This document shows positions 1 to 9,006 of a stretch of DNA of 64,000 bases, one piece after another. Each line of letters starts with the position of its first letter. Position 1 is the stretch's first letter. Origin of the DNA: CAVORB01 sp963698495. Its GTDB lineage: Bacteria; Pseudomonadota; Gammaproteobacteria; Chromatiales; Chromatiaceae. Below the pieces are notes generated by a model that saw nothing but the letters and a program-made list of their open reading frames with translations, was not told the origin of the DNA and ran no database searches. The DNA is taken from contig CAVORB010000004.1 in assembly GCA_963698495.1 (NCBI GenBank), positions 69,720-133,719 of the forward strand, in the 5' to 3' direction. The translations under genes were made by a program, and so were the position numbers.

Positions 1-92
1 CCCGGGCGAGAGGACCGTCGACCCAGATGGTCTCGCCGGCCAGGCAAGGGCTACCGCGCCGCGTGCGCCCCTGGCGGCCGGTGCCGGCCGGT

Positions 93-1565
93 CTAGCGCC
101 TTCGCCCGCCGGTCAGGGAGCCGAGAATGCCCCGCATCAACGAGCGCCCGATCTGGGTGCCGATGGAGCGTGCCGCGCTCGATACGAAGGCCTCCAGCGG
201 GCTCTGCCGTCCACCGCCGGAGGAAGTCCTGGCCCGCGGCTCGGCGACAGGGGCGGACGGCGCCACCTCGGCCGCGGCCTGCTCGGCTCGCTGCTGCAGG
301 ATCTCGTAAGCGGAGACGCGGTCCACCGCTTGGTCATAGATGCCCTTGACCAGGGAGCCCGCCATCACGGCCGCGCGCTCGGCGGGGGTGATCGGACCCA
401 GACGGCTTCCAGGCGGGGCGACGCGAATGCGCTGCACCACCGACGGGGTGCCCTTCTCGTCCAGGGTCGAGGCGAGCGCCTCGCCGACGCCGAGCTCGGT
501 GATCACCTGCTCGGTGTCGAGGTCCGGGTTGGGACGGAAGGTCTGGGCCGCCACCCGCACCGCCTTCTGATCCTTGGGCGTGAAGGCCCGCAGCGCGTGC
601 TGAACCCGATTGCCGAGCTGGCCGAGCACGTCCTCGGGCACGTCGGTGGGGTTCTGGGTCACGAAGTAGACGCCGACGCCCTTGGAGCGGATCAGGCGCA
701 CCACCTGCTCCACCTTGTCGAGCAGTATCTTCGGGGCATCGTCGAACAGCAGATGCGCCTCGTCGAAGAAGAAGACCAGCTTGGGCTTGTCCGGATCGCC
801 GACCTCCGGCAGCTGCTCGAACAACTCGGAGAGCAGCCACAGCAGGAAGGTCGCGTACAGGGCGGGGGTGTGGATGAGCTTGTCCGCGGCGAGCACGTTC
901 ACGAATCCGCGACCCTGCTCGTCGGTCTGCATCAGGTCGGCGAGATCCAGGGCCGGCTCGCCGAACAGCTGCTCGGCGCCCTGCTCCTCGAGTGTCAGCA
1001 GGCGGCGCTGGATGGCGCCGACGCTGGCTTTCGAGACATTGCCGTAGGTCGACTGCAGGGCGCTGGCGTTGTCGGCGACATAGGCGAGCAGGGACCGCAG
1101 GTCCTTGAGATCCAGGAGCAGCCAGCCGTTCTCGTCGGCCACCCGGAAGACGATGTTGAGCACTCCCTCCTGGGTGTCGTTGAGGTTGAGCAGCCGGGCG
1201 AGCAACAGGGGTCCCATGTCCGAGATGGTCGTCCGCACCGGGTGCCCCTGCTCCCCCGTGATGTCCCAGAAGATCACCGGCGAACCGGCATAGGCGAAAC
1301 CTTCCTCCGCCTCCAGATCCATTTCCGCGACCCGCTCGGCAACCCTCGCATTGCCGCCTCCCGCCTGGCTGATGCCGGCCAGGTCGCCCTTGATGTCCGC
1401 CAGGAACACCGGTACCCCGACACGGCTGAAGCCCTCCGCCAGACGTTGCAGGGTGACCGTCTTGCCGGTGCCCGTGGCGCCCGCGACGAGCCCGTGACGA
1501 TTGGCCATGCGCGACAGGATGGAGACCGGGACCTCGCCTTTGCCAACGAGAAGGGATTTGGACAT
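93..1565 (-). CDS. DUF853/HerA-like P-loop ATPase (YjgR family)
   Basis: Predicted 490-residue cytoplasmic ATPase of the HerA/FtsK-like DUF853 (YjgR) group. Seen: Walker A GATGTGKT at residues 29-36 immediately after the short N-terminal strand, a Walker B stretch FFFDEAH at 265-271, and a family-typical FVTQNPTDVPEDVLGQLGNR segment beyond it. The C-terminal tail is basic and low in complexity (GSLTGGRRR). Length fits the family. Known of the family: HerA-type motors, usually of unassigned substrate; E. coli YjgR has no firmly established role. It is the most downstream gene of a minus-strand pair with the sensor kinase, separated by 18 bp, but no functional link is evident. Confidence 0.92.
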   Translation of the reverse strand: MSKSLLVGKGEVPVSILSRMANRHGLVAGATGTGKTVTLQRLAEGFSRVGVPVFLADIKGDLAGISQAGGGNARVAERVAEMDLEAEEGFAYAGSPVIFWDITGEQGHPVRTTISDMGPLLLARLLNLNDTQEGVLNIVFRVADENGWLLLDLKDLRSLLAYVADNASALQSTYGNVSKASVGAIQRRLLTLEEQGAEQLFGEPALDLADLMQTDEQGRGFVNVLAADKLIHTPALYATFLLWLLSELFEQLPEVGDPDKPKLVFFFDEAHLLFDDAPKILLDKVEQVVRLIRSKGVGVYFVTQNPTDVPEDVLGQLGNRVQHALRAFTPKDQKAVRVAAQTFRPNPDLDTEQVITELGVGEALASTLDEKGTPSVVQRIRVAPPGSRLGPITPAERAAVMAGSLVKGIYDQAVDRVSAYEILQQRAEQAAAEVAPSAPVAEPRARTSSGGGRQSPLEAFVSSAARSIGTQIGRSLMRGILGSLTGGRRR

Positions 1566-1583
1566 CGGGGTGGCTCCTTGAGA

Positions 1584-3247
1584 TCAGCTGGAAACAGGGT
1601 TTGGCTCCGGAGCGCCGGATCCGAAACCGGAAAGATATTCATTGACCAGGACGCGGCGCAGCTCGCCCGGCGCGACCGGTTTGTGCAGCAGCGGATAACC
1701 GCGGGCCTGGGCCTCCCGCTGGCGCTCGCCGGCGGTATCGCCCGTGACCAGGACGGCGGGCAGCCTGCGGCCGGCGTTCGCGTTGATCACGGCCAGCAGC
1801 TCGATCCCGTTTTCACCGTCCGGAAGCCGGTAGTCGACCACGGCCACGTCCGGGCGCAACCCGCGCTCGCGGATCAGGTTGAGCGCCTCCGCGGCGCTCG
1901 CGGCGCAAAAGGCGTGGAAACCCCAGGAGCGCAGCAGGCGCGCCGTTGCCAGCAGAACCGGATCGTCGTCCTCGACCACGAGCACGCGAAGATTCAACGC
2001 GTCCTTCGGCGACTCCGAGACGACATCGACGCCGGTCTGAGCAACCGGGGACGAGGCCAACGGCACCTCGACGAAGAAGACCGATCCCTTCCCGACCCGG
2101 GAGAGGGCGCCCAGACGCAGATCCAGGAGATCGGCGATGCGCTTGGCGATCGCCAACCCGAGCCCCAGCCCCTGGTGACGGTTGCGCGCCGGATTGCCGA
2201 GCTGGTAGAACTCGTCGAAGATGCTTTCGAGCTGATCCTCGGCGATGCCCTCGCCCGTGTCCCAAACCTCGATGCGCAGCCGGTCGCCCCGCCGCCGCGA
2301 CCCGAGCAGCACCCTGCCCTTGCGCGTGTGGCGGATGGCGTTGGACATCAGGTTGTGAAGGATTCGTTCCAACAGATCGGGGTCGGTACGCAGGCTGGCC
2401 TTGTTCGGGAACACCCGCACCCGGACCCCGCGGTCCGCCGCCAGCGGCCGAAACTGGCCCTGCAATCGGTGCAGGAAGACCAGCGCCGAGAACTCCCGCT
2501 CACGCGGGATGACGATGCCCGCCTCGAGCTTGGTGATGTCCAGAAGCGCCTTCAGCAGGCCATCCATCACCGCCAGCGTCGATTGCATGTCCCGCGCGAT
2601 CTCTCGCGCCTGACCCTCGAGCGGGGCACAGGTCAGCGCACCGAGCAGCAGCGACATCGCCTGCAGGGGCTGGCGCAGATCGTGATTGGCCGCGGCGAGA
2701 AAGCGCGACTTGGCGACGCTGGCCTTGTCGGCCTCCTCCTTCGCCTGCGCCAGCGCCTGCTCTATGGCCTTGCGCCGGGTGATGTCACGGGCGAAGATCG
2801 CGACCCCCTGAGGCCTGCCATCCGGCCCCAGCACCGGGTACATGTTGTTGTCGTACCAGCGCCCCGCCCGCTGGTCCTCGAAGCGCTGCGGCGTGCCCTG
2901 CTCCAGGACCTCTTGCGCCTGCTGGTGCCGCCGGCGGGCGACCTCCCCGGGCGCCAGCTCGAGGATGGTCCTGCCAAGCACCTCGGAGACCGGCAGCCCG
3001 AAGCTTGCGGCCGCCCGCTGATTGACCACCACCGCCCGGTGCTCGGCGTCCAGCAGCACCACCACATCGTCGCCCGTCGCGTCGATCAGGGTCCGCAAAC
3101 GCTCCTCGCTCTCGCGCAGCGCAACGTCCATCCGCCTGCGCCCACCCGGGCATCCTGGGCCGCATCGCGCTCCAACTCGGCGACGCGGGCGCGCAGCGCG
3201 GACAACTCGCGCGACAGCTCCTCGCGGGAACTTCCTGAATCGCTCAT
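1584..3247 (-). CDS. hybrid sensor histidine kinase (PAS-HisKA-HATPase-REC), frameshift near N-terminus
   Basis: Membrane-free hybrid sensor kinase. In the intact downstream frame there is a PAS fold, an H-box with phospho-acceptor His in AAANHDLRQPLQ, an N-box (ILHNLMSNAIRHT), G-boxes (DTGEGIAEDQ and GLGLGLAIAKR) and a C-terminal receiver with VVEDDD and phospho-acceptor Asp in VVDYRLPDG. The best start, ATG at 3247, opens a coiled-coil-like leader (MSDSGSSREELSREL) in another frame. The two frames join at a G run near 3141-3143, where adding one base gives a continuous protein. Without that repair, translation could start at the internal ATG at 3131 and lose only the coiled coil. The longer open frame reaching 3323 has an unlikely N-terminus. 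The signal sensed is unknown and no separate response regulator lies beside it. Confidence 0.85.
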
Positions 3248-3358
3248 AGGGGGCCAGAGTGATGCTTCGCGACCTGCCCAGGTTGAAATCCGTCAGTGAC
3301 AACACGGAGAATTCCGCGTACACGAGCGGGATGTTAGCGAATAATTGCGGCGAAACTC

Positions 3359-3928
3359 ATGTATTTTCCCATCGACGAAGCGACCCGAGCCCAGGCCAAG
3401 ACGCCGCATGAGCTGGCGATGGTCAATCTGCTGCTGATCAACCTGCTGATGCTGATCGCGCTGCTCGCCGGGAGCTTCCTGCAGCAGGACTCTCCTCTGG
3501 CGGATTACAAGCTCGTGGGCGTGCTGATACCGCTTGCGATCTCGCTCTCGATCGTCGCCTACAGCTTCGTGCGCGCCGCCAGGGCCGCCGCGGGCGAACC
3601 CTGGTTCGTGACGGTGCACTGGCGGATCGCTACCGGCCGCTACAAGATCCTGCTGATCGCGTACCTGGTCGGCGCCGCGTTGATCGGAATCGGCTGGCTG
3701 CTGTCTCAGGGGCAGGCGGACCCGCGCATGCAAGCGCTGATGTTCATTGCGCTGCAACGGGTGGCCATCGCGCCGGTTCTGATCGCGCTCATGGTCCTGA
3801 TCATGCTGGAGTCCGGCTCCCTCTACCAGGCCGGCCGGGGTGAGGTGCCGGACGGCGTGGCGAAACGCTTTCCGCCGCCGGTGGATCTGGCCACTTCCGA
3901 GACCGAGCTGTCCTCCAGCGCCGCCTGA
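3359..3928 (+). CDS. hypothetical integral membrane protein, four predicted TM helices
   Basis: A 189-residue protein with four clear hydrophobic segments: about residues 22-42, 52-70, 98-118 and 124-148. They are joined by short charged loops, and the C-terminus is hydrophilic (about 155-189). I do not recognise a catalytic motif. It lies 21 bp upstream of pcm on the same strand and is probably co-transcribed with it. The start at 3359 follows an A/T-rich stretch and is the first ATG in the frame. It diverges from the sensor kinase, so the 111-bp gap at 3248-3358 should contain both promoters. Function unknown. Confidence 0.75.
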   Translation: MYFPIDEATRAQAKTPHELAMVNLLLINLLMLIALLAGSFLQQDSPLADYKLVGVLIPLAISLSIVAYSFVRAARAAAGEPWFVTVHWRIATGRYKILLIAYLVGAALIGIGWLLSQGQADPRMQALMFIALQRVAIAPVLIALMVLIMLESGSLYQAGRGEVPDGVAKRFPPPVDLATSETELSSSAA

Positions 3929-3949
3929 TCCTCGACGCAGCGGACCGCG

Positions 3950-4618
3950 ATGAAATCCCCCACCGACAAGATGCTGCGGGAAATCGAGGACGAGGTCCGC
4001 TACACGCGGGAGCTCATCGGGCGCGACACCCTCGATCCCCGGGTCATGGCGGCCATGGCCGAGGTCCCGCGCCATGAGTTCGTACCCGGGCACGAGCGGC
4101 TGTACGCGTACGCGAACGGCCCCCTCCCCATCGGCCACGGTCAGACCATCTCGCAACCCTATATTGTCGCCCTGATGACGGATCTTCTGGGCTGCGGCCC
4201 CGACGCCAGGGTGCTGGAGATCGGCACCGGCTCGGGCTACCAGTCCGCGGTTCTCTCCCGGGTGGTGAAGCAGGTCTACTCGGTGGAGGTCATCGGCGAT
4301 CTGGCGGCACAGGCGGGCGAGCGTCTCGCGCGGCTCGGCTACGCGAACGTCCTGACACGTCAGGGCGACGGCTACCTGGGATGGCCGGAGCACGCGCCGT
4401 ACGACGGCATCCTGGTCACCGCGGCCGCACCTTCCGTGCCTCCGCCGCTCGTGGAGCAGCTCGGGGCGGGCGCGCGCCTTGTGATCCCCGTCGGCCCGCC
4501 GTACGGGCATCAGGAGCTCTTGGTGATCGAGAAAAACGCCGACGGGTCGATCCGCACCCGCGACCTTCTTGGCGTCGCATTCGTTCCCTTGACGCGGCCC
4601 CGCCCCGACGAGGGTTGA
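3950..4618 (+). CDS. pcm: protein-L-isoaspartate O-methyltransferase
   Basis: Repairs damaged proteins by methylating L-isoaspartyl residues with S-adenosylmethionine. The 222-residue protein has the family signature GHGQTISQP at 62-70 and the SAM-binding motif I VLEIGTGSGYQS at 88-99, followed by the expected acidic residue of motif II in VYSVEV. Length and motif order match bacterial PIMT. In many gammaproteobacteria pcm sits between surE and nlpD/rpoS; here it follows a small membrane protein and is the last housekeeping gene before the defence island, so the right-hand boundary of this block was probably disturbed by insertion. Confidence 0.95.
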   Translation: MKSPTDKMLREIEDEVRYTRELIGRDTLDPRVMAAMAEVPRHEFVPGHERLYAYANGPLPIGHGQTISQPYIVALMTDLLGCGPDARVLEIGTGSGYQSAVLSRVVKQVYSVEVIGDLAAQAGERLARLGYANVLTRQGDGYLGWPEHAPYDGILVTAAAPSVPPPLVEQLGAGARLVIPVGPPYGHQELLVIEKNADGSIRTRDLLGVAFVPLTRPRPDEG

Positions 4619-4755
4619 GCACCGGGACCGCACCGAGAAAGATCAGTCTCGGCACATCGACGAATTTCAGCGCGTTGACAGGTGTGTAGCGGAGAGCGCT
4701 GGTGCAGACCGGGAGCGCCGCAGGGTGATGCTGCGCCTCCAATGACTGTCCTGAA

Positions 4756-4950
4756 TCAGCGCATCGATTCACCGCTCACCTTGCGCGGTGGATAGAGCCG
4801 ACCGTGCCAGAACCAGATCTCGTCGCCGTTGGCCAGGAAGATGAACGGATCTACGGCGTACTGCTCGCGGATCGCGTCCGCGTAGTCGGCGGCCTGCCGC
4901 TCACCTTCCAGGGGATCGCGACTCGCCCGCTTGGCCTCGACGATGGCAAG
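4756..4950 (-). pseudogene. hsdR: HsdR nuclease-domain fragment, copy 1
   Basis: Reads as a 64-codon fragment of a type I restriction subunit R. It starts at LAIVEAKR, the beta-strand carrying the ExK catalytic pair of the PD-(D/E)XK nuclease, continues through QAADYADAIREQY and FIFLANGDEIWFW, and ends RLYPPRKVSGESMR followed by a stop. The VEAK and NGDEIWFW elements are typical of the HsdR N-terminal domain. It lacks its own start region and all of the helicase domain, so it cannot work alone. Its end matches the point where the main hsdR remnant begins, near 14970. Confidence 0.75.
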
Positions 4951-5007
4951 CGGCCCTGGAGGGACAGATCATCCCCGCCAAGCAGCGCGACGAGTGACTG
5001 TCCTGAA

Positions 5008-5202
5008 TCAGCGCATCGATTCACCGCTCACCTTGCGCGGTGGATAGAGCCGACCGTGCCAGAACCAGATCTCGTCGCCGTTGGCCAGGAAGATGAACGG
5101 ATCTACGGCGTACTGCTCGCGGATCGCGTCCGCGTAGTCGGCGGCCTGCCGCTCACCTTCCGGGGGATCGCGACTCGCCCGCTTGGCCTCGACGATGGCA
5201 AG
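5008..5202 (-). pseudogene. hsdR: HsdR nuclease-domain fragment, copy 2
   Basis: Second copy of the same 64-codon HsdR nuclease-core piece inside the downstream unit of the tandem repeat. One base difference changes DPLE of copy 1 to DPPE here. The part upstream on the minus strand (5203-5260) may continue the HsdR frame with a small indel (DDLSVQGR before LAIVEAKR), but this is uncertain. Confidence 0.72.
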
Positions 5203-5286
5203 CGGCCCTGGACGGACAGATCATCCCCGCCAAGCAGCTCGACGAGCTGGCGGCGAAGTAAAGCCTCCCTGCTCCCTCAGCCCTGA

Positions 5287-5306
5287 AAAGCCCGCGCAAG
5301 CGGGCT
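5287..5306 (-). terminator. rho-independent terminator ending the defence operon
   Basis: Stem AGCCCGC / GCGGGCT with a four-base loop, followed on the minus strand by TTTT. It is correctly placed to end minus-strand transcription coming from the HNH gene and everything upstream of it. The tandem HsdR fragments lie beyond it. Confidence 0.7.
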
Positions 5307-5367
5307 CTTACTCTTGTTGGTCCGGCCGAGCGCTGAAGTAGTGACTCGCCAGAACACGACATCCGAT

Positions 5368-5553
5368 CTACGGATAACCATCATATCCCACGCCACAAGG
5401 TGCGAAGACGACGTGGTCGCCTGGGCTGGATAGCAAACCAGCCTCCTCCGCAAGGACCGCTTGGACCTGCTGGACATCTCCCACCCGGGCAAAGAGATCG
5501 AAAAATCGGGAATAAGAGAGAGCGCCACATCCCGCATATTTGTATGCCCGCAC
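5368..5553 (-). CDS. hypothetical small ORF
   Basis: A 61-codon frame from GTG, with a stop codon directly upstream in frame. It reads VRAYKYAGCGALSYSRFF onward to a tail FAPCGVGYDGYP. It lies between the HNH gene stop and the operon terminator. No family recognised. Codon use is less GC-biased at third positions than in core genes. It may be a degraded gene remnant or non-coding. Confidence 0.25.
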   Translation of the reverse strand: MRAYKYAGCGALSYSRFFDLFARVGDVQQVQAVLAEEAGLLSSPGDHVVFAPCGVGYDGYP

Positions 5554-5622
5554 TCAACGCCCGATGAAGAGTAACTCGCGATGAGTTTGGGGAACCGAGG
5601 CCGCAATTCCCTGCCTCCCGGA

Positions 5623-6717
5623 CTAAGACGGGTCAACCGCGAGCGCGAGTTCGTTTGAATCATCGAACTCTTCGAGATACTCCGGACGGCGATTAAGTAC
5701 CGCCTGACAGACGGCCGCCTTGACCATCGCCGAAGGCGAGCGTCCGCGCTCCGCGACATGGTCCTCGAGTTGCTCGCGGACGACGTCATCGATCGAGCGC
5801 GCCGGATTGGGCTGTCTCCTGCGCCTCACCTGCCCGACGAGCGCGTCGTGATAGCTGGCAACCAGATTCGTCCATCGCTTCGACAGGGACCGAATGAGGT
5901 CTGTGTGGTTGGCCAGACGTACCTGTTCCGCCGCGTCCGCAGAGTGAAGTCTCGGAATCGAATCCTTGGGTGTGCCGCTCAGCTCGATGACCGCTTCGGG
6001 CGAAGCGGGGCGGAAGAACGGATGTAACCAGTCGTCCGTGGAACGGGGGCTGCCCTGGGTGATGGCGGGGCGATCGCCTTTTGCGGTGATCACGTCGTTG
6101 CACGAGCTGCATACGGGAACGAGATTCCACGGCGAGCAGGCCAGGAGCGGAAATCCGTTCTTGAACAGGTAGTGATCCAGCTCCGGGGTACCGATTTCTC
6201 CGTCGCAGTAAGGGCAAACAGTAGATGTTGGATACGTCGAGCAGAACGCGTCCTTGTAACCGCGGTTGCAGACACTGCGGTTGCCCGGGAAGGAGTAGCC
6301 CGGCCATTGATCTCTGTCGTTGTGGCTGAGCAGCTTGTAGCAGCGCTTGAAGAAGTCGCCCACTTGCTTGGCCAGTTGAGCATCAACACCGGGCAGCGCG
6401 GTAAGGTCACGAAAATCCCCTCCCTCCTTCAATAGGGCTGCGACCTTGTTCTGCCGGAGAAACTCGTCGTACAGTGCCTGACGAGCCGTGAGGGTTGCGG
6501 CAGCGATGGCTCGAATGCGAGCCTCTTGACCACCCAGACAGAATTTCCTCACCCATTCGGCGTCCAGATCGCTCCAGACCTGATTAACCCAGGCGCTATT
6601 GACCGCGTTGGCATTCAGGGCGGGATCGGCCAGCGCTTTGAGCAGGCGCTTGAACAGCACCACAACCCTGAACAGCAGCGCCGACTGTCTGGGCAGCTTA
6701 AGCGGATGTAGGGCCAT
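5623..6717 (-). CDS. HNH endonuclease, PtuB-like partner of the upstream ATPase
   Basis: Predicted DNA endonuclease of 364 residues from the ATG at 6717. The zinc-stabilised HNH core is complete: CPYC at 168-171, LDHY with the first catalytic His at 180-183, then NLVPVCSSCN at 198-207. The N-terminal half is helical with no recognised motif. The start at 6717 overlaps the last 20 bases of the ATPase gene, which points to translational coupling; GGGAGG lies only 2 bp upstream, too close for an ideal ribosome site. The open frame extends to 6762, but that deeper overlap is less likely. This is the only long intact gene of the island. An SMC/ABC-type ATPase followed by an HNH nuclease is the arrangement of Septu (PtuA-PtuB) and retron effector pairs; that assignment is inference. 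Confidence 0.8.
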   Translation of the reverse strand: MALHPLKLPRQSALLFRVVVLFKRLLKALADPALNANAVNSAWVNQVWSDLDAEWVRKFCLGGQEARIRAIAAATLTARQALYDEFLRQNKVAALLKEGGDFRDLTALPGVDAQLAKQVGDFFKRCYKLLSHNDRDQWPGYSFPGNRSVCNRGYKDAFCSTYPTSTVCPYCDGEIGTPELDHYLFKNGFPLLACSPWNLVPVCSSCNDVITAKGDRPAITQGSPRSTDDWLHPFFRPASPEAVIELSGTPKDSIPRLHSADAAEQVRLANHTDLIRSLSKRWTNLVASYHDALVGQVRRRRQPNPARSIDDVVREQLEDHVAERGRSPSAMVKAAVCQAVLNRRPEYLEEFDDSNELALAVDPS

Positions 6718-8602
6718 CGCCTCCCGCCCGCAGACGCTTGAGGATCGCCCGCAGCTCCGCACGGTGGAAGCTGCTGCCGAGGACCTTCAGAATCTCCTCC
6801 AGCTCGGTTTCCTTGCCCTCCCAATCGGTCTTCAGGAGCCGGTCTAGGATCAGCTCGGAGCGGCGGCCGGTGCTGCTGTCGGCGCGGAAGAGGTTCATGT
6901 TGACCTCGCCCGGATCGGTGCCGAACAGGCCGCCACTGACCCCGCGGGCGTTGATCTCGCCTTGGTGCTTGTCCAGCACCGTCACCTCGGCGGCGAAGGC
7001 ATCGGTCAGGGCGATGCTGGTGTGGGCGGCGACGACGACATTGGCCTCGGTGCTTCGCAGCAGGCCCATGTCCAGCATCTCGACGATCTCGCGCTTCCAG
7101 ACGTCGTTGAAGTGGGTCTCGGGTTCGTCCAGCAGGAGCAGGGAGCCGTCCTGCCCGCGCAGCAGGAAGATGATGCCCATCCGCCCGAGCAGCATCTGCT
7201 CGCCGTCGCTGAGCTGGTCATAGGTGACCAGGGCATCGTCAGGCTCGCCGTCCGCCGCCTCCGGGCGATGCAGGCGCTGGATCGTCAGGGTCGCCTCGTC
7301 CAGCAGGCCGGTGCGCTGCCAATCCCGTAGGCGGGTGAAGCAGTCCATCGGCGTCGAATCGATCGATTGGTCCGCGCTGAAGATACGCAGCACCGCCTCG
7401 GCCCCGGTCTTGCTGCCGTCCACACGCTCGGTGACGCGTGCAAGGGTCGAATCCGGCGTCCAGAAGGGGACGACATCCCTCAGCCGTTCCGTCAGGCTGA
7501 TGTCAACCGACGATCCGAGTGAGAGGACCGCGCGCATGCGCCCGTCCGGCTGGGCAATCACCTCGTCGGCGAGGGCAACCAGAAACAAGCAACTCCCGGC
7601 GCTGTTCGTTGGTCGCACGGTCGCCCGAGTCGCGATAGGTCAGGCTCAGGTGGGTGGGCCTGAACCAGTCGATCTCGTTCAGCACCCGACGCGCATCCTT
7701 CGCGGCTCTCCTGCCCCGCTCGCTCGCGCAGAAAGCCCTCACGCAACGCCTCCAGCCTGCCGGTCACCGGTCTGCCCCGGAAGCTCCTTCGCCGTCTGCC
7801 ACAGGGCCAGGGTGATGCCCGGCCAGGCGCAGATCCGGCGGATATGGATCCGCAGATGGAACGTGTCCAGCGGGTCCGCCTCCCAGCATCCGATTGGTCG
7901 ACGAGCTTGCTCGCGGGATGGCTTGAGCGGGCTCGGGGCGTCTCGGCGCAAGCTGCTCTCTCCCATTCGCGCTCCATGCGTCCAGCCCGGCGGCCGCTCG
8001 TTCTCGACCGGGCAGTCCCTCATCCGTCGTCGCCCGCGGGTGAAACTCGGGCGGTCGAGCTGGATCCACGCATCCTCGGCGCCGGAGCTGTAGGCGATCA
8101 GCCGCTTGGGCAGCCTGGCGAGACAGCAGGGAGCCTTGACCGACGGACTCTGCCGAGCTCGATCTCGGGGCTCCCGGGCCAGCGGATGGGGCTGCTCCTC
8201 GGCGCAGCGCACGGGTCAGCGCCTCCCAATCCGCGCGCTTCGCATTCGACGGGCGACCCGGGCGAGGGTCGCGAAGAAGGAGCGCCGATCCTTCAGGTTG
8301 CGTGATGTGCAGGAGCGCGGTCACGGGTCTCGCGGTCCATCCCGGCGGTCCCAGGCCAGGGTCAGCGGCAGCGCCGGCCGCTCGCGGCGGGCGAGGGAGC
8401 GGAAAGCAGCGATACAGGGTCCGCAGGATCGAGGACTTGCCGCTGCCATTGACGCCGACGACGAAGTTCAGACGAGCCCTTGCGGGCCAGATCGGCATCG
8501 GCTTCAGGGTCTCTGGAGATCGAGCTCCTCGCGGCCGAACACCACCGCAGCGTGTCGGTCAGCGGACCGCAGCGCGGGCAGGTGCAGGTAGCGCAGTCTC
8601 AT
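6698..8602 (-). pseudogene. ABC/SMC-type AAA ATPase (PtuA-like or restriction-system-associated), frameshifted
   Basis: Starts at ATG 8602 (MRLRYLHLPALR), overlapping the upstream stop in an ATGA. Walker A GVNGSGKSS follows about 50 residues in, near 8435-8460. The C-terminal 306 residues are open (6698-7618), with an ABC-like signature LSDGEQMLLGR, Walker B SLLLLDEPETHF and a switch-type His in VVVAAHTSIALT. Between these ends the protein-like segments (HITQPEGSALLLRDP, LPKRLIAYSSGAEDAW, ARRVLNEIDWFRPTHL) lie in different frames. Breaks occur near 8570, 8510, about 8000-8300 and 7590. No conserved motif is lost. Restored, it would be about 630 residues. Family guess: the AAA ATPases seen beside type I restriction genes or PtuA; I cannot separate these by eye. 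Confidence 0.75.
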
Positions 8603-8995
8603 GGCCCGTCGCGATCCTGCTCCACCAGGGCCGCGAGTCGCTCCAACTCGCGCCGTCGCGCCTGATCGCCGACTCTAGCTGGCCCGGCCTCGCCTTCGGT
8701 AGGATCGTCGTCGCGCCGCGGCAGCCGGTAGGCATTGCCGAAGACGAAGGCGCCGGCGTCCTCGGTCTGCTCCTCCAGGCTCAGCGGGATCGACCAGCCC
8801 GCGGGCGGCGAGCACCGCGAGGTGGCCCTCGATGGCCTGGGGGTTGCGGCGCAGCGGTCCGTCCGAGGCGAGCGGCTGAGCGACTCCGCGCGTGAAGTAC
8901 GCACTGGTCATGCCGTCGCGAGCTCGTGCAAGACGGATGCCGCTGGTAGCGGTCTGATTTGCTCTCGAGTTGAGATCGGTGCTGGTCAGCGACAT
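8599..8995 (-). pseudogene. small gene of unknown function between hsdS and the ATPase, one frameshift
   Basis: Frame from ATG 8995 reads MSLTSTDLNSRANQTATSG, then MTSAYFTRGVAQPLASDG, NPQAIEGHLAVLAARG. It changes frame near 8797 to WSIPLSLEEQTEDAGAFVFGNAYRLP and ends ERLAALVEQDRDGP. Removing one base near 8797 gives a continuous protein of about 130 residues. The stop overlaps the ATPase start (ATGA), so the two are translationally coupled and this is likely a third component of the ATPase/HNH module. No motif or domain recognised. Confidence 0.55.
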
Positions 8996-9006
8996 GGACC
9001 GACGGT

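Larger units (their letters stand above)
4743..5246. repeat. 252-bp tandem duplication (two copies)
   Basis: Two head-to-tail copies, 4743-4994 and 4995-5246, start with TGACTGTCCTGAATCAGCGC. By eye they differ at only three positions (A/G near 5163, G/C near 5215 and G/T near 5236, in copy-2 coordinates). The 252-bp period is a multiple of three, so reading frames persist across the junction. Each copy contains a minus-strand piece of HsdR (separate entries). The high identity means the duplication is recent or an assembly artefact. Flanking DNA on the left (4619-4742) shows no recognisable gene. Confidence 0.93.

Noticed and set aside
27..3299. 1090-codon plus-strand open frame opposite the DUF853 and kinase genes
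   Set aside because: Its Arg/Gln/Leu-rich product is the antisense shadow of two real genes in high-GC DNA; no motifs.
4804..5286. 160-codon plus-strand frame with an internal protein repeat in the tandem duplication
   Set aside because: The repeat comes from the DNA duplication; the opposite strand matches HsdR motifs, this strand matches nothing.
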